Shown: positions 36,101 through 44,049 of the stretch, in pieces
Position numbering within the stretch: position 1 is the first letter of the stretch
Layout of the letters: each line of letters starts with the position of its first letter
Assembly (NCBI GenBank): GCA_947172415.1
Contig: OX359190.1
Location: 7,874,001-7,938,000 of the forward strand
Length of the DNA: 64,000 bases
Direction of reading: 5' to 3'
From: Chondrosia reniformis
Taxonomy: Eukaryota > Porifera > Demospongiae > Chondrillida > Chondrillidae
Notes under the pieces: model-generated
Databases searched by the model: none
What the model was told of the DNA's origin: nothing
Seen by the model: the letters and a program-made list of their open reading frames with translations, nothing else
Made by a program: the position numbers and the translations under genes

Positions 36101-38634
36101 ACATCATTCAGAAGCTATTTACATATGAAGGATATGCAAAAAGCTTTTCATATCACTAAAGTTAACAAACCTGTGACAGTCTGACAGAGGTAGTCTCCAT
36201 ATCCAAATGGACATGTACACACTCCATCATTACAGGTTCCTCCATTTTGACACACAATGTCATCACAGGTCACTAAAAGGATAAGTTAAGTAATATATAT
36301 GTATATGTATGTATGTATGTATTACTTGTGATGTGCAACAGCTTGCAATTACAACATATACAGTTTCTGAAGCCCCTCAGCTTTAAAATGGAGGGGCTTC
36401 AGAAGCATAAAAGTAGGTACAAAGTATAGGTGTGGTTTGATTATCACTTTAATTACTTATTCATTTTTATGTGATATATGGTGGCCAGTGACTAATTGGT
36501 TAAGATGGCCCCTCACATGTACTAGAATGGGCTGGGTCTCTCATAATCAGCTTGTTCTGATAAATAAAATCACCACTGATCAGTGTGAATGGCAACTACG
36601 TAATTATCTACTTTGTAGTTAGTATGAATGGAACATTGCTGTGGTAATTATAGCTCAGTGGCAGAGCACTAGTGGTCATAATCATATGTCCTGAATTTGA
36701 TTCCCCGCAATTGGTTTTTCCCTTTTTATTACTTGTGGTTTGATTATCACTTTAATTATTCATAGGAAGGGCCTTATGACTGGTATGTTCATGAAATGCT
36801 GTAAATTGGTCAGTTGGATTCAGATTTGGTAGTTTGCAAAACAGTTACTACAGTGTTGTGACAGTATCAAGGAACGATAAATCTAAAACACTTTTCATTA
36901 TTGAGGTGAGATGCATAGGACATGACTACAAATACCTACTTACCGACACACTCCACTCCAGCATCATCAGAGTGATCACAATTCTCAATACCCACTCCTG
37001 GATGAGTACAGTTAAATAGATCTGGCTCACTTCCATCACACTTGAGATTATCCAACCAGATAGGACCTGATCCTTCTCCAAAATAGGCTAATTTGTGTGC
37101 AGTGACAGCTCCACTGCTGAATCCAAGTTGTCTGCAGACTACATCTGCATCTGCAAGACTCCAAAAGTCATCACATACTGTGCCCCATGTTGAGTTGTGG
37201 TACACTTCCACACGACCAGTAGAATAACCATTACCATCAACAAGACGAACTGGAACTGTTACATGTATAAAGTTCGTAATCACTGAATATAAATAAACTT
37301 TTGTTTCTACAAACCTGTTACAATCTGGCACAGAAATCCATCATAGCCAAATGTACAATTACAATGTCCTTCAATACATACCGCTCCATTCTGACAGACA
37401 ATGTCATCACAGGTCACTGCAATAAGGAAATTTCCCATTTCTACTTCAATATATAATCTTCTATCAAAGTCCTTATGTATTGTCTTTTGAAAATGCTAAA
37501 GACCCATGGAGTTGAAATGTCATAACCAAAGGTTTTAACAAACTGTATCTTTTTGCAAAGAATCAAAGATGAACTTCCAAGAAGATACAAGCTGAAGACA
37601 TCCATCCTTACATAATATAGCCTTGTTGGATTTTTATTCCAAAAGGGGTTAAATAAAAGAAATATTGAGAAGCCTTCCAAATAATGCAAATGTGATATTT
37701 ACATACAGTACTATGCCATTATTATTATTATGAAAATCTTAGTCAATATAGTTATCATTGCTCTTAGTTATAAACAAACAAAAGAATCATATGCTGAGTG
37801 CAAGATGAGATATTGGTCACAATATGTATTGAATCACATTATGTTTGTAGTTAGGCAGAATAGGGACAATGCAGGACTTACCGACACACTCCACTCCAGC
37901 ATCATCAGAGTGATCACAATTCTCAATACCCACTCCTGGATGAGTACAGTTAAATAAATCTGGCTCACTTCCATCACACATGAGGTTATCCAACCAGATA
38001 GGACCTGATCCTTCTCCAAAATAGGCTGACTTGTGTGCAGTGACAGCTCCACTGCTGAATCCAAGTTGTCTGCAGACTACATCTGCATCTGCAAGACTCC
38101 AAAAGTCATCACACACTGTGCCCCATGTTGAGTTATGGTACACTTCCACACGACCAGTAGAATAACCATTACCATCAACAAGACGAACTGGAACTGTGGA
38201 AAAATTGAATAGAATAGAATTGAATTGAATTGAATTGTATAAAATTGAAATGAATTTGATTTTTAACTACTTTGTATATGTGTCTTAATAGTAGCCATTG
38301 AACTTTCCCAATGAAATTAAGAAGCATTTAATTCACTTAATTCACTTCAATTCATGATTCAATTCAAGACGTATTGGTTGTTTCGAGGAAAAACAAGAAC
38401 GGAAACATAGCCTCCTGCAAGTAGTGTTGCATACGAATACAGGAATATTCGTAAAATAAAATTGCTAGCTTTACGAACGGCTTGTTAGTAACCACATATT
38501 TGAAACGTTAGTTGTTGAAAAGCATAATATTTTGTAATACATACACGCTCACCATCTCCGACAGCTTGGTGTAGTCCCATTCCTGCAAGATACCCCACAA
38601 TAATTGACAAGAGTAAGCACTTCGAATTCATCAT
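12304..38634 (-). CDS. Giant adhesion G-protein-coupled receptor, copy A (complete, 44 exons)
   Basis: Reading 38634 down to 12304, 44 exons join in phase to about 8.38 kb of coding sequence (about 2,793 residues). Order: signal peptide, SRCR, EGF, SRCR, EGF, two copies of an unrecognised Cys/beta module each followed by a Ser/Thr/Pro linker, six FN3 domains, a Ser/Thr linker, three hormone-receptor-motif-like segments with Cys-rich and DxDGD segments, GAIN with GPS (HL/T cleavage site), seven TM helices and an acidic cytoplasmic tail. Adhesion GPCRs self-cleave at the GPS and signal through a tethered agonist after adhesion or force; that is family knowledge. Most extracellular exons are symmetrical phase 1-1, typical of exon shuffling. 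Intron 6 carries an LTR retroelement. I know no named orthologue. The block entries below give the exons. The gene call is firm; single splice sites are by eye. Confidence 0.88.
14120..14739. mobile_element. piggyBac-type MITE in a GPCR-A intron
   Basis: A 620-bp insertion flanked by TTAA on both sides (14116-14119 and 14740-14743). Terminal inverted repeats: CCCTTTATGCGCGAG at the left and its reverse complement at the right. The subterminal motif GACGCAAATATGCGTC occurs twice near the right end. Unit B has the empty site with a single TTAA (50729-50732). TTAA targeting with CCC-start ends is the piggyBac pattern. There is no transposase frame, so it was moved in trans. Confidence 0.85.
15226..16963 (-). 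other. GPCR-A GAIN domain with GPS cleavage motif (exons 28-34)
   Basis: Exons: 16963-16743, 16589-16529, 16422-16227, 16146-16003, 15896-15731, 15650-15515, 15435-15226. The N-terminal part is helical and Thr-rich ([32 protein letters not shown]). A Thr/Ser/Pro insert ([18 protein letters not shown]) follows. The last exon has the [11 protein letters not shown], then [13 protein letters not shown], then [16 protein letters not shown]. The HL/T scissile site is intact. Two of the four usual GPS cysteines are replaced (SGV instead of GC; CET instead of CxC). Confidence 0.85.
16997..17421. mobile_element. TA-flanked MITE in a GPCR-A intron
   Basis: About 425 bp. Ends CGGTAGGCGTCAAAAAAAG and the inverse CTTTTTTTGACGTCTACCG, with TA on both sides, as in Tc1/mariner-type insertions. 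An internal inverted repeat includes the CGATTGATCGT motif. The same element sits at the same place in unit B (52989-53421), so it predates the duplication. No transposase frame. Confidence 0.65.
17501..21066 (-). other. GPCR-A Ser/Thr linker and HRM / Cys-rich / DxDGD modules (exons 16-27)
   Basis: Exons: 21066-20857, 20479-20262, 19906-19804, 19704-19586, 19444-19370, 19272-18988, 18813-18672, 18441-18335, 18265-18188, 17970-17934, 17834-17709, 17595-17501. Exon 16 is a Ser/Thr-rich stalk. Three hormone-receptor-motif-like segments follow: one with [23 protein letters not shown]; one with [22 protein letters not shown]; one with [22 protein letters not shown]. Between them a composite unit occurs twice: a Cys-rich segment (DSCGCC... 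/ NDCSCN...), then an acidic calcium-type segment ([14 protein letters not shown] / [14 protein letters not shown], thrombospondin type-3-like), then a short DPCIGC / [10 protein letters not shown] segment, then the HRM. The internal duplication is clear from exon order. The HRM assignment is by pattern. Confidence 0.75.
21299..21545. repeat. Partial ACAGTGCAAGTT-family element in a GPCR-A intron
   Basis: Starts ACAGTGCAAGTTACAATATA and includes the family's TTTGAAATCCTCAACTACTG segment. The right end is missing. Its duplicate in unit B lies at 57233-57490. Confidence 0.55.
21698..24569 (-). other. GPCR-A six fibronectin type III domains (exons 10-15)
   Basis: Exons: 24569-24240, 24042-23746, 23630-23334, 23271-22999, 22447-22181, 21991-21698. 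Each domain is one phase 1-1 exon. Typical FN3 landmarks: [40 protein letters not shown] for strand B-C tryptophans, and [36 protein letters not shown] for strand F. Exons 11 and 12 (both 297 nt) are nearly identical, marking a recent tandem exon duplication. Exon 14 is a shorter FN3-like domain with cysteines (KCII, ECTSS, DSC). Confidence 0.9.
25491..26205 (-). other. GPCR-A exon 9: end of Cys/beta module 2 plus mucin-like linker
   Basis: A 715-nt exon with phase 0 in and phase 1 out. It starts [20 protein letters not shown], the last strands of the Cys/beta module, then 29 perfect 7-residue repeats SSATPST / SSATPSI / SSAAPSI, then YGLEF before the donor at 25490. The linker is Ser/Thr/Pro-rich and should be heavily O-glycosylated and extended. 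The same DNA reads open in other frames on both strands because its unit is 21 bp; those frames are not genes. Confidence 0.8.
25507..26117 (-). repeat. 21-bp coding minisatellite, about 29 units (unit A)
   Basis: The plus strand repeats GGAGGGTGTAGCTGAGGATA plus one base, with C/T and A/G variants. It encodes the 7-residue Ser/Thr/Pro repeat of GPCR exon 9 on the minus strand. The equivalent array in unit B has about 9 units. Confidence 0.9.
26336..26396. repeat. Short palindrome in GPCR-A intron 8
   Basis: TGTTCATCTTATAGTACATG pairs with CATGTACTGTAAGATGAACA across an AT-rich loop (one or two mismatches). The same palindrome is at 62303-62363 in unit B. Probably a tiny hairpin element. Confidence 0.6.
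26429..26991 (-). other. GPCR-A exons 7-8: end of Cys/beta module 1 with linker, start of module 2
   Basis: Exon 7 (26991 to 26856, or to 26898) starts [20 protein letters not shown] and FMFCEMP, then Ser/Thr/Pro repeats. The repeats contain two in-phase CAG/GTAAGC donors, after 26898 and after 26856, which differ by exactly two 21-bp units. Exon 8 (26790-26429) starts [17 protein letters not shown] and carries module 2: [11 protein letters not shown], then [28 protein letters not shown] and [11 protein letters not shown]. It ends in phase 0. The intron using the 26856 donor is 65 nt. Confidence 0.75.
27316..31725 (-). mobile_element. LTR retroelement, Ty3/gypsy type, broken, in GPCR-A intron 6
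   Basis: A fossil LTR element in minus orientation. The LTRs are 31498-31725 and 27316-27546 (about 230 bp, TG...CA), flanked by the 4-bp target duplication CTAG. A primer-binding-like site beginning TGG adjoins the right LTR and a purine-rich tract adjoins the left LTR. Recognisable parts, in order: a gag-like region, reverse transcriptase, RNase H and integrase; that order places it in Ty3/gypsy. It is broken in several places. The two LTRs differ by only a couple of substitutions plus a small terminal difference, so insertion was fairly recent. Unit B has the same element at the same site. Confidence 0.85.
32026..32492 (-). other. GPCR-A exon 6: Ser/Thr/Pro stalk and Cys/beta module 1
   Basis: A 467-nt exon joined in phase 1 to the EGF exon at 36171 and in phase 0 to exon 7 beyond the LTR element. 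It starts [20 protein letters not shown] and continues to [44 protein letters not shown] and ADISI. This is the first copy of the same module as in exon 8. The phase match shows that the LTR element lies within one gene, not between two. Confidence 0.8.
32976..33100 (-). mobile_element. tRNA-derived SINE, copy 1
   Basis: The minus strand reads GTAGCTCAGTAGCGGAGC (A-box-like) and later ends ACTTGTGGTTTGATTATCAC. It matches the element at 36635-36764 through most of its length. In GPCR-A intron 5. Confidence 0.6.
34200..35400 (-). mobile_element. Non-LTR retrotransposon (LINE) reverse-transcriptase fragment
   Basis: Read on the minus strand, pieces of a LINE polymerase appear in order: [30 protein letters not shown], the catalytic box [12 protein letters not shown] near 34870, then [15 protein letters not shown] and [15 protein letters not shown] near 34450-34530. 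The 5' half with the endonuclease is missing, and the frame is interrupted by stops and shifts, so it is dead. It lies in GPCR-A intron 5. Clade not assigned; the YGSETW-type C-terminus is common to several LINE clades. Confidence 0.75.
36365..36402. repeat. Short hairpin in GPCR-A intron 4-5 flank
   Basis: CTGAAGCCCCTC pairs with GAGGGGCTTCAG around a short AT-rich loop. It lies upstream of the EGF exon on the plus-strand map. No function assigned. Confidence 0.5.
36635..36764 (+). mobile_element. tRNA-derived SINE, copy 2
   Basis: TATAGCTCAGTGGCAGAGCA resembles a tRNA A box and TTTGATTCCCCGC a B box, followed by a short body and a tail ACTTGTGGTTTGATTATCAC. Matches the inverted copy at 32976-33100. 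Not a functional tRNA: there is no acceptor stem. Confidence 0.6.
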
Positions 38635-38815
38635 ATATTAGTCTAGTATCGCGTACCAAATATATGCGACAAGAGCGCTAGCAGCTTCGAAACCCTTGAA
38701 CAGCAAGACCACTCCATGATGTTGAGGAAGGAATAAACGGAAACTATTAGGTATAGTCTGCGGAAACACTTTTATGTGTCTGTACTAAATGATCGATTCG
38801 TGATTTGTGAATGAT
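38635..38815. promoter_or_regulatory. Candidate bidirectional promoter region
   Basis: 181 bp separate the GPCR-A start codon (-) from the start codon of a small plus-strand gene candidate. The stretch is less AT-rich than its surroundings and has no clear TATA box. The divergent arrangement suggests a shared promoter; this is inference. Confidence 0.35.
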
Positions 38816-39093
38816 ATGGCGGATGATGTGATATGCTTAAATTATAGCTCTGAAGTCATAGGAAACGAAATGAACAGCCTTTTCAATGTTGTATTGAGGT
38901 AAAAATATTTAGCAATATTATCTACTTCTTCTATGTTCTATTCATTACTTTGTCCAGTAGCACTGGTGACAAACTATGGTCTAAGAAGGTTGACTTTTGG
39001 CACTCGACTACACATGAATCGTTACTGTACCCCGTATGCATCTTGTTTGATACAGCAAAAGCCGCCATTATCCGTTTCAGAGCATGTCTATAT
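38816..39093 (+). CDS. Small divergent gene candidate, two exons
   Basis: Starts MADDVICLNYSSEVIGNEMN. Exon 1 ends at 38898 (phase 2, donor GTAAAAAT) and exon 2 starts at 38958 after CTTTGTCCAG, giving ...STGDKLWSKKVDFWHSTTHE... and a stop at 39093, about 75 residues. Composition and splice sites look coding, but I do not recognise the protein. A hairpin element begins about 100 bp downstream and could have cut off further exons. It could also be a chance frame. Confidence 0.4.
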
Positions 39094-39197
39094 TGAAGAT
39101 CATTTAACTGTTCCATATTGGGAATACCAGCCTAATGTACATTGTTATTCAACTCCTGTAAATACGTATATAAATAATCATACAAGTTTATATATAA

Positions 39198-39432
39198 AAT
39201 AATAAAAATTTTCTACAAAAATAGTAGAAGATGTAGGGATGGCACAAAAAGCACAGAAATAAGAAAGGGATGTTACACAGTGAAGAATTATTTATGCATG
39301 AATCATACAACACCCTTGCTTGTAGGATTCGTGCATAAATAATTCTTCACTGTGTAACATCCCTTTCTTGTTTCTATGCTTTTTGTGCCATCCCTACATC
39401 TTCTACTATTTTTGTAGAAAATTTTTATTATT
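39198..39432. mobile_element. Foldback (hairpin) MITE, about 111-bp arms
   Basis: Arms about 39198-39308 and 39321-39432 are near-perfect reverse complements around a 12-nt loop. The outer ends read AATAATAAAAATTTTCTACA, and each arm holds GTAGGGATGGCAC. A half copy lies at 41834-41943. Confidence 0.75.
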
Positions 39433-39937
39433 CTCTAGTTTCTGTACTTTTTATGGAGCATAAGCTAGGAATTATATAATAGACCATTTTGGTTTCGCAA
39501 TCTTCGACTGAATATGACGTCATTAAAATGGCGAATTTATTGAAGCCTTGACTCTTGGGCCACGAAAACCGTCATGCTCAATAATAACGTTATCGCTCTC
39601 GCTTCTACAAAAGAATACAGCGCGGAAAATTTGGAGTATTTTCGCTTCAGAAGTAGCCCGAAAACTTATTTCCTTGTTTAGTTACAGCGGGCGAATAAGA
39701 TGAAGAAGAAGAAAACGAAAACGGGATATTTCAAAGTTCGCTCATTTGCTAGCGGAACACGGTCGCTTGCCTTTAAGGCCAGTTTATAGCATGGCTGGTG
39801 TATTTTTAACGATACATAGCTTTTTTTGGGCGATTTTCAGCCTATTTCGGATTTTCGCTCCTATACCAATGTATGGGGAAAACGAAACAACCCGTACCAT
39901 CCCTACATAGAGAGTACTACCGTACTCTCTGATACGT
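39433..39937. repeat. Unclassified repeat-rich stretch ending in the GTAGGGATGG terminus
   Basis: Less AT-rich, non-coding. At 39899-39937 it ends with the inverse of the terminus seen at 9397-9428 (CCATCCCTAC...AGAGAGTACTACCGTACTCT). Probably part of the same element family that hosts the hairpin. Confidence 0.4.
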
Positions 39938-40741
39938 AGGTTCATATTAACCTTTCACTATGTTTACAGCACTCCTCCTATAAACTGTTATAGAGCAATG
40001 CTTTCTGAACTTAACCAGTAATGCAGGCTAATTCAGAGAGAATGTTTTACATCTATAATACCGAATGCATCCTATATATACGTACGTACGTACCAGATAA
40101 CCTATGTACTAGAAAGTTACAGACAAGCTAGGAATGCTGAATCAGACTATACTGTACTTTGTTCTGAGCTTCCAATGAAGTGTTAGGGAGTGTTTCCAAT
40201 TGCGTTCATACTAGTCTTCAGTTGAGCAATCAGCAATAAAATTCAATGAACAGAAAATACGGACCAGTAAGACATTAATATTCACTGTCGCTTTTCATGA
40301 CAACACATTAATATATTCACTGTCCCTTTCCACAACAACATCAATAACACATGTCAAAACTTTTCTATTTAAAGTGGCCCCTTTAGTAAACTCTACACCA
40401 TTTAGCTGATGAAGGCCTACTGGTTGAAATGGTCCATTTTGTTGTTATGAATATCATTTAGCACCTCATATAGTAAATACAGTTAAAAACCTCAAGATTG
40501 ATTGATTTTTCTGTAAGACTTCTATTTTAGTAGCCTCATGAAACATAAATATTAAATTACACATTCACACAGAAACGTTTCACATAAAAAATGGTCAAAA
40601 ATGTACGTAATCACATTCTACAAAGTGTAGAATAATCCAATTATATTTTTAGATGATGCAAACCATCTAATTAGAATACAGGAGGCGTGGTTATCAGACG
40701 TATGGTACCATCTGACTTAGGAAGTCTGGCTTAATGCCACC

Positions 40742-41280
40742 GATCAAGCTGGTGTATTAACGACAATGCCATCTCACATGATCAAGCTGGTGTATTAACG
40801 AGAATACCACCTCACATGATCAAGCTGGTGTATTAACGAGAATGCCACCTCACATGATCAAGCTGGTGTATTAACAAGAATGCCACCTCACATGATCAAG
40901 CTGGTGTATTAACGACAATGCCACCTCAGATGATCAAGCTGGTGTATTAACGAGAATGCCACCTCACATGATCAAGTTGGTGTATTAACGAGAATGCCAC
41001 CTCACATGATCAAGCTGGTGTATTAACGAGAATGCCACCTCACATGATCAAGTTGGTGTATTAACGAGAATGCCACCTCACATGATCAAGCTGGTGTATT
41101 AACGAGAATGCAACCTCACATGATCAAGCTGGTGTATTAATGAGAATGTCACCTCACATGATCAAGCTGGTGTATTAACGAGAATGCCACCTCACATGAT
41201 CAAGCTGGTGTATTAACGAGAATGCCACCTCACATGATCAAGCTGGTGTATTAACGAGAATGTCACCTCACATGATCAAG
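40742..41280 (+). repeat. 38-bp minisatellite, 14 units
   Basis: The unit contains GATCAAGCTGGTGTATTAAC followed by GAGAATGCCACCTCACAT. Fourteen copies with single-base variants lie head to tail. No coding frame is conserved. Confidence 0.9.
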
Positions 41281-41516
41281 GCATGAAGACACTCAAGAGC
41301 ACTCAACTTAAGGCAAAACCGTGATACTCCTAACAATTCATGAGGGCAGGATCCATGGCAAATAGGTTGCTGCTATATGTTAAGTATGGTTTGATATACA
41401 GTCTACTAATGACATCCATATTAGTACAGAGTGTATACAAGGGTCCACACCTCTTAGCCAAAACACAATTATGTAACCCCATTTTGCTTTTAGGGGGCTT
41501 CCCCTTAATAATATTT

Positions 41517-41757
41517 TGCCCCTCCCCCTTCCACCTTGAAGACAGTTTGCCCCTCCCCCTTCTACCTTGAGACAGTTTGCCCCTCCCCTTCCACCTTGAG
41601 ACAGTTTGCCCCTCCCCCTTCCACCTTGAGACAGTTTGCCCCTCCCCCTTCCACCTTGAGACAGTTTGCCCCTCCCCCTTCCACCTTGAGACAGTTTGCC
41701 CCTCCCCTTCCACCTTGAAGACAGTTTGCCCCTCCCCCTTCCACCTTGAAAAAAGTC
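41517..41757 (+). repeat. 30-bp C-rich minisatellite, 8 units
   Basis: The unit CAGTTTGCCCCTCCCCCTTC CACCTTGAGA is repeated eight times with 29-31 bp spacing. The minus strand is correspondingly G-rich (GGGGGAGGGG in each unit), so G-quadruplex formation is possible. All frames stay open because the unit is near a multiple of three; not a gene. Confidence 0.88.
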
Positions 41758-41833
41758 AAATCGTTAATTTTTAATTAGCAAACAAACATATTTAACTAGG
41801 TAGCCCCTCTATATTATTACTATATTGTATAAA

Positions 41834-41943
41834 CATTTTCTACAAAAATAGTGAAGATGTAGGGATGGCACAAAAAGTACAGAAACAAGAAATGATGTTA
41901 CACAGTGAAGCATTAGCTGTGTGTGAATCATACAACCAGGGGT
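41834..41943 (+). repeat. Half copy of the 39198 hairpin element
   Basis: Matches the left arm of the 39198-39432 hairpin (CTACAAAAATAGTGAAGATG, GTAGGGATGGCAC, GTTACACAGTGAAG) but has no second arm. Confidence 0.6.
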
Positions 41944-42776
41944 GTTGCAACATATCCCTACATCTGGTAACATTGGCATAGGAACTGGGGCAGATGAAGC
42001 TGCAGTCCCCCTAACATTTATGCTCCACATAGAGACCTTTTTAAACTAGACCACAGCCATCAGATGCACTCTGCTTTGCAGATTTCAGTAATTAAGTATA
42101 GCCACTATTTAATAATGCTAAAAGAAAGGTCATAGTCGATGATGTAAAGGATACCCAGCTACCAAGCCTTACAATTGTTAGTGGTTGATCTGTAATATGT
42201 AAACATAGTGTATCTACGTACCTCAAGAACCAATGACCTTTCAGAATAAGGTAAAGCGGGGTTATTTGGAACAGAGCTTATTTAACTAGACCTATAGCTG
42301 AACACAAGGGCCTAGGTAGCATACCTCAGAATGAACACTTGCTTGCCTTTAAATAGGCTGCATCAACAGCGCTCGTCTTGCTGTTAGAAGGTAAAGGAAA
42401 GCTTTGTTCCAAGTTACCCTCCTGTCGTTCCACTTCACCCTACACCTTTAATCACTCTTTTCGAACGTTACAGGCATAGAACAAATGCTCAGGCACAGAT
42501 ATCGCTTATTATGTTGCTGCTACAAGAAGCCCAAGGTATTCATGGAAGTACTATAACATTATCTATTCCAAATTGTTAATTAGCTAAGGGAAAGTTAGCT
42601 CAACAAAAACAGGACTTGGATATAAACCTCTTCTCAATATGGTCGGTGTGTGTAGTCATAAATTATCTCGTAGTCTAGACTGTCTATGGTTTAACAAATA
42701 AGTAGTAGATACAACAGCTGCGAGAATACACGTACTGGTCTAGCAATGCATACATAATACATTACTACCAACTTAC
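41944..42776. other. Non-coding stretch
   Basis: No convincing exon or repeat seen. It separates the half hairpin from the orphan signal-peptide exon. Confidence 0.4.
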
Positions 42777-42837
42777 GTGTAACGTGAAGGAGATTAAACG
42801 CGGCCAGGAATAATAGAACTAGCGTTGCGCACGGCAT
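42777..42837 (-). CDS. Orphan signal-peptide exon (possible alternative first exon of GPCR-A)
   Basis: Starts MPCATLVLLFLAAFNLLHVT, a classic signal peptide, then a GTAAGT donor at 42776. It ends in phase 1, the same phase as GPCR-A exon 1, so it could splice directly onto the SRCR exon at 38193. No other phase-compatible exon on this strand lies between them. It could instead be a relic of another gene. An in-frame upstream extension exists, but the hydrophobic segment makes this methionine the likely start. Confidence 0.45.
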
Positions 42838-44049
42838 TACTTTCCCTAAGGACAATCTGCGATCGCCAGAACTTGTTGGGATTGTGTAGCTAAAACCTTG
42901 TGCACGTATTTTTACTACCGCAATTCGGGAAATTTTCGTGGGAAACATTTTCGTGTTAAAATATTTTGTTTAGGGGCAACCACGAAAAAATATATTATAC
43001 ACTACGAAAATACGTTGAGAAAATGGAGGCTTACGAAAGGGATCTCTGTGTTCGTCCTTGCGCTGCAGATATCGCAGTAGAGCCATTTCAGCTGTTTGTG
43101 TGGCCGTATGTTATATATACGTAGATCGTACAACGTGTTATTATTTCGTTGTTAAAAATATTTCGGTCCACAGAGGCTATTATAATTATAATACTCAGCC
43201 ACACACTGAACATCCTATTGTACTTACTACATATTGATATAAATGTTTCTATCATGTGAGAAATTTTCGTGGTTTGGGCCATATCCTGCTATTGAGCTTT
43301 AACCCTAAATATTGAAGAGGGGAATTTTAAGATCTTAAGTTGATCTTAAACTTTGACTTTATATCATCAATATAGATTGATACCATCATAAACCTTTGAC
43401 AATATATGGTTCCACTATACATTAACTTATATATAGTGTTTCAATCTTGAAGCTGTCTCCTGCAAGCAGTACCTGCCCTCCGCATACTTCTTTCTACATT
43501 TTTAATGTTTATAAGAATGTTTCGAATCAGAAAGACCGGTACTCATGATCATATAAAAATGAAACTTGGTGCAGCTGAAAATGTTTCAGGCATATATAGA
43601 CCAGACATATATGAATCAGTGACTCCATTCCAGACATATTTTACTTTACCTAACTATATATATACATTAATTTTGTTATAATGACTAATTGGCCAATTTC
43701 CTTTTAGTTTATAGTATAAATAATTAATAAACAATTATTATTATTATTATATATGATTGATTTATCATCAGATATATATGCATATACGTACATATGTGTA
43801 TCATATTTTTGATTAATATGTGTGTCAATGTATAAAGCAATTAAAAAAAATTGTTAGTCACATTTTAGTTAGTTTTCAGACTTGCAAGTGTCTGTAACAT
43901 AATACTCATATACCTTACACAAGATTGTGTTAATTTTGTTCAAAGGCTGCAAGATTAGTTATGCATGGATCTTGGATATTGAGCTGCATAGATGCCTATA
44001 ACATTAAACCAATGAGGAAAATGAATCAAAGCTCTATTGTGTATATTAT
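42838..44049. other. AT-rich intergenic stretch
   Basis: 42900-43020 has several TTTTCGTG / CACGAAAA motifs suggesting an old hairpin element. The rest is AT-rich with TA microsatellites. No exon seen. Confidence 0.4.

Larger units (their letters stand above)
36171..38634 (-). other. GPCR-A signal peptide and SRCR-EGF-SRCR-EGF block (exons 1-5)
   Basis: Exons: 38634-38553, 38193-37882, 37416-37315, 37255-36944, 36272-36171. Exon 1 encodes [20 protein letters not shown]..., a signal peptide. SRCR landmarks in both large exons: [47 protein letters not shown] and [11 protein letters not shown] (six cysteines, group A spacing). Each EGF exon is 102 nt: [12 protein letters not shown]...CQIVTG and [12 protein letters not shown]...CQTVTG. 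The two SRCR exons are both 312 nt and differ at only a few residues, so the SRCR-EGF pair was duplicated recently. All exons after the first are phase 1-1. SRCR and EGF modules usually bind proteins or microbial surfaces. Confidence 0.9.

Noticed and set aside
36635-36764. Candidate tRNA gene
   Set aside because: A-box and B-box-like motifs are present, but there is no acceptor stem pairing, and an inverted relative with the same tail marks it as a SINE.
40742-41280. CRISPR-like array of 38-bp repeats
   Set aside because: The units are directly adjacent with no unique spacers, in an animal genome. It is a minisatellite.
41330-41774. Repetitive frames on both strands over the 30-bp minisatellite
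   Set aside because: Produced by the repeat period. No start context, splice sites or domain.
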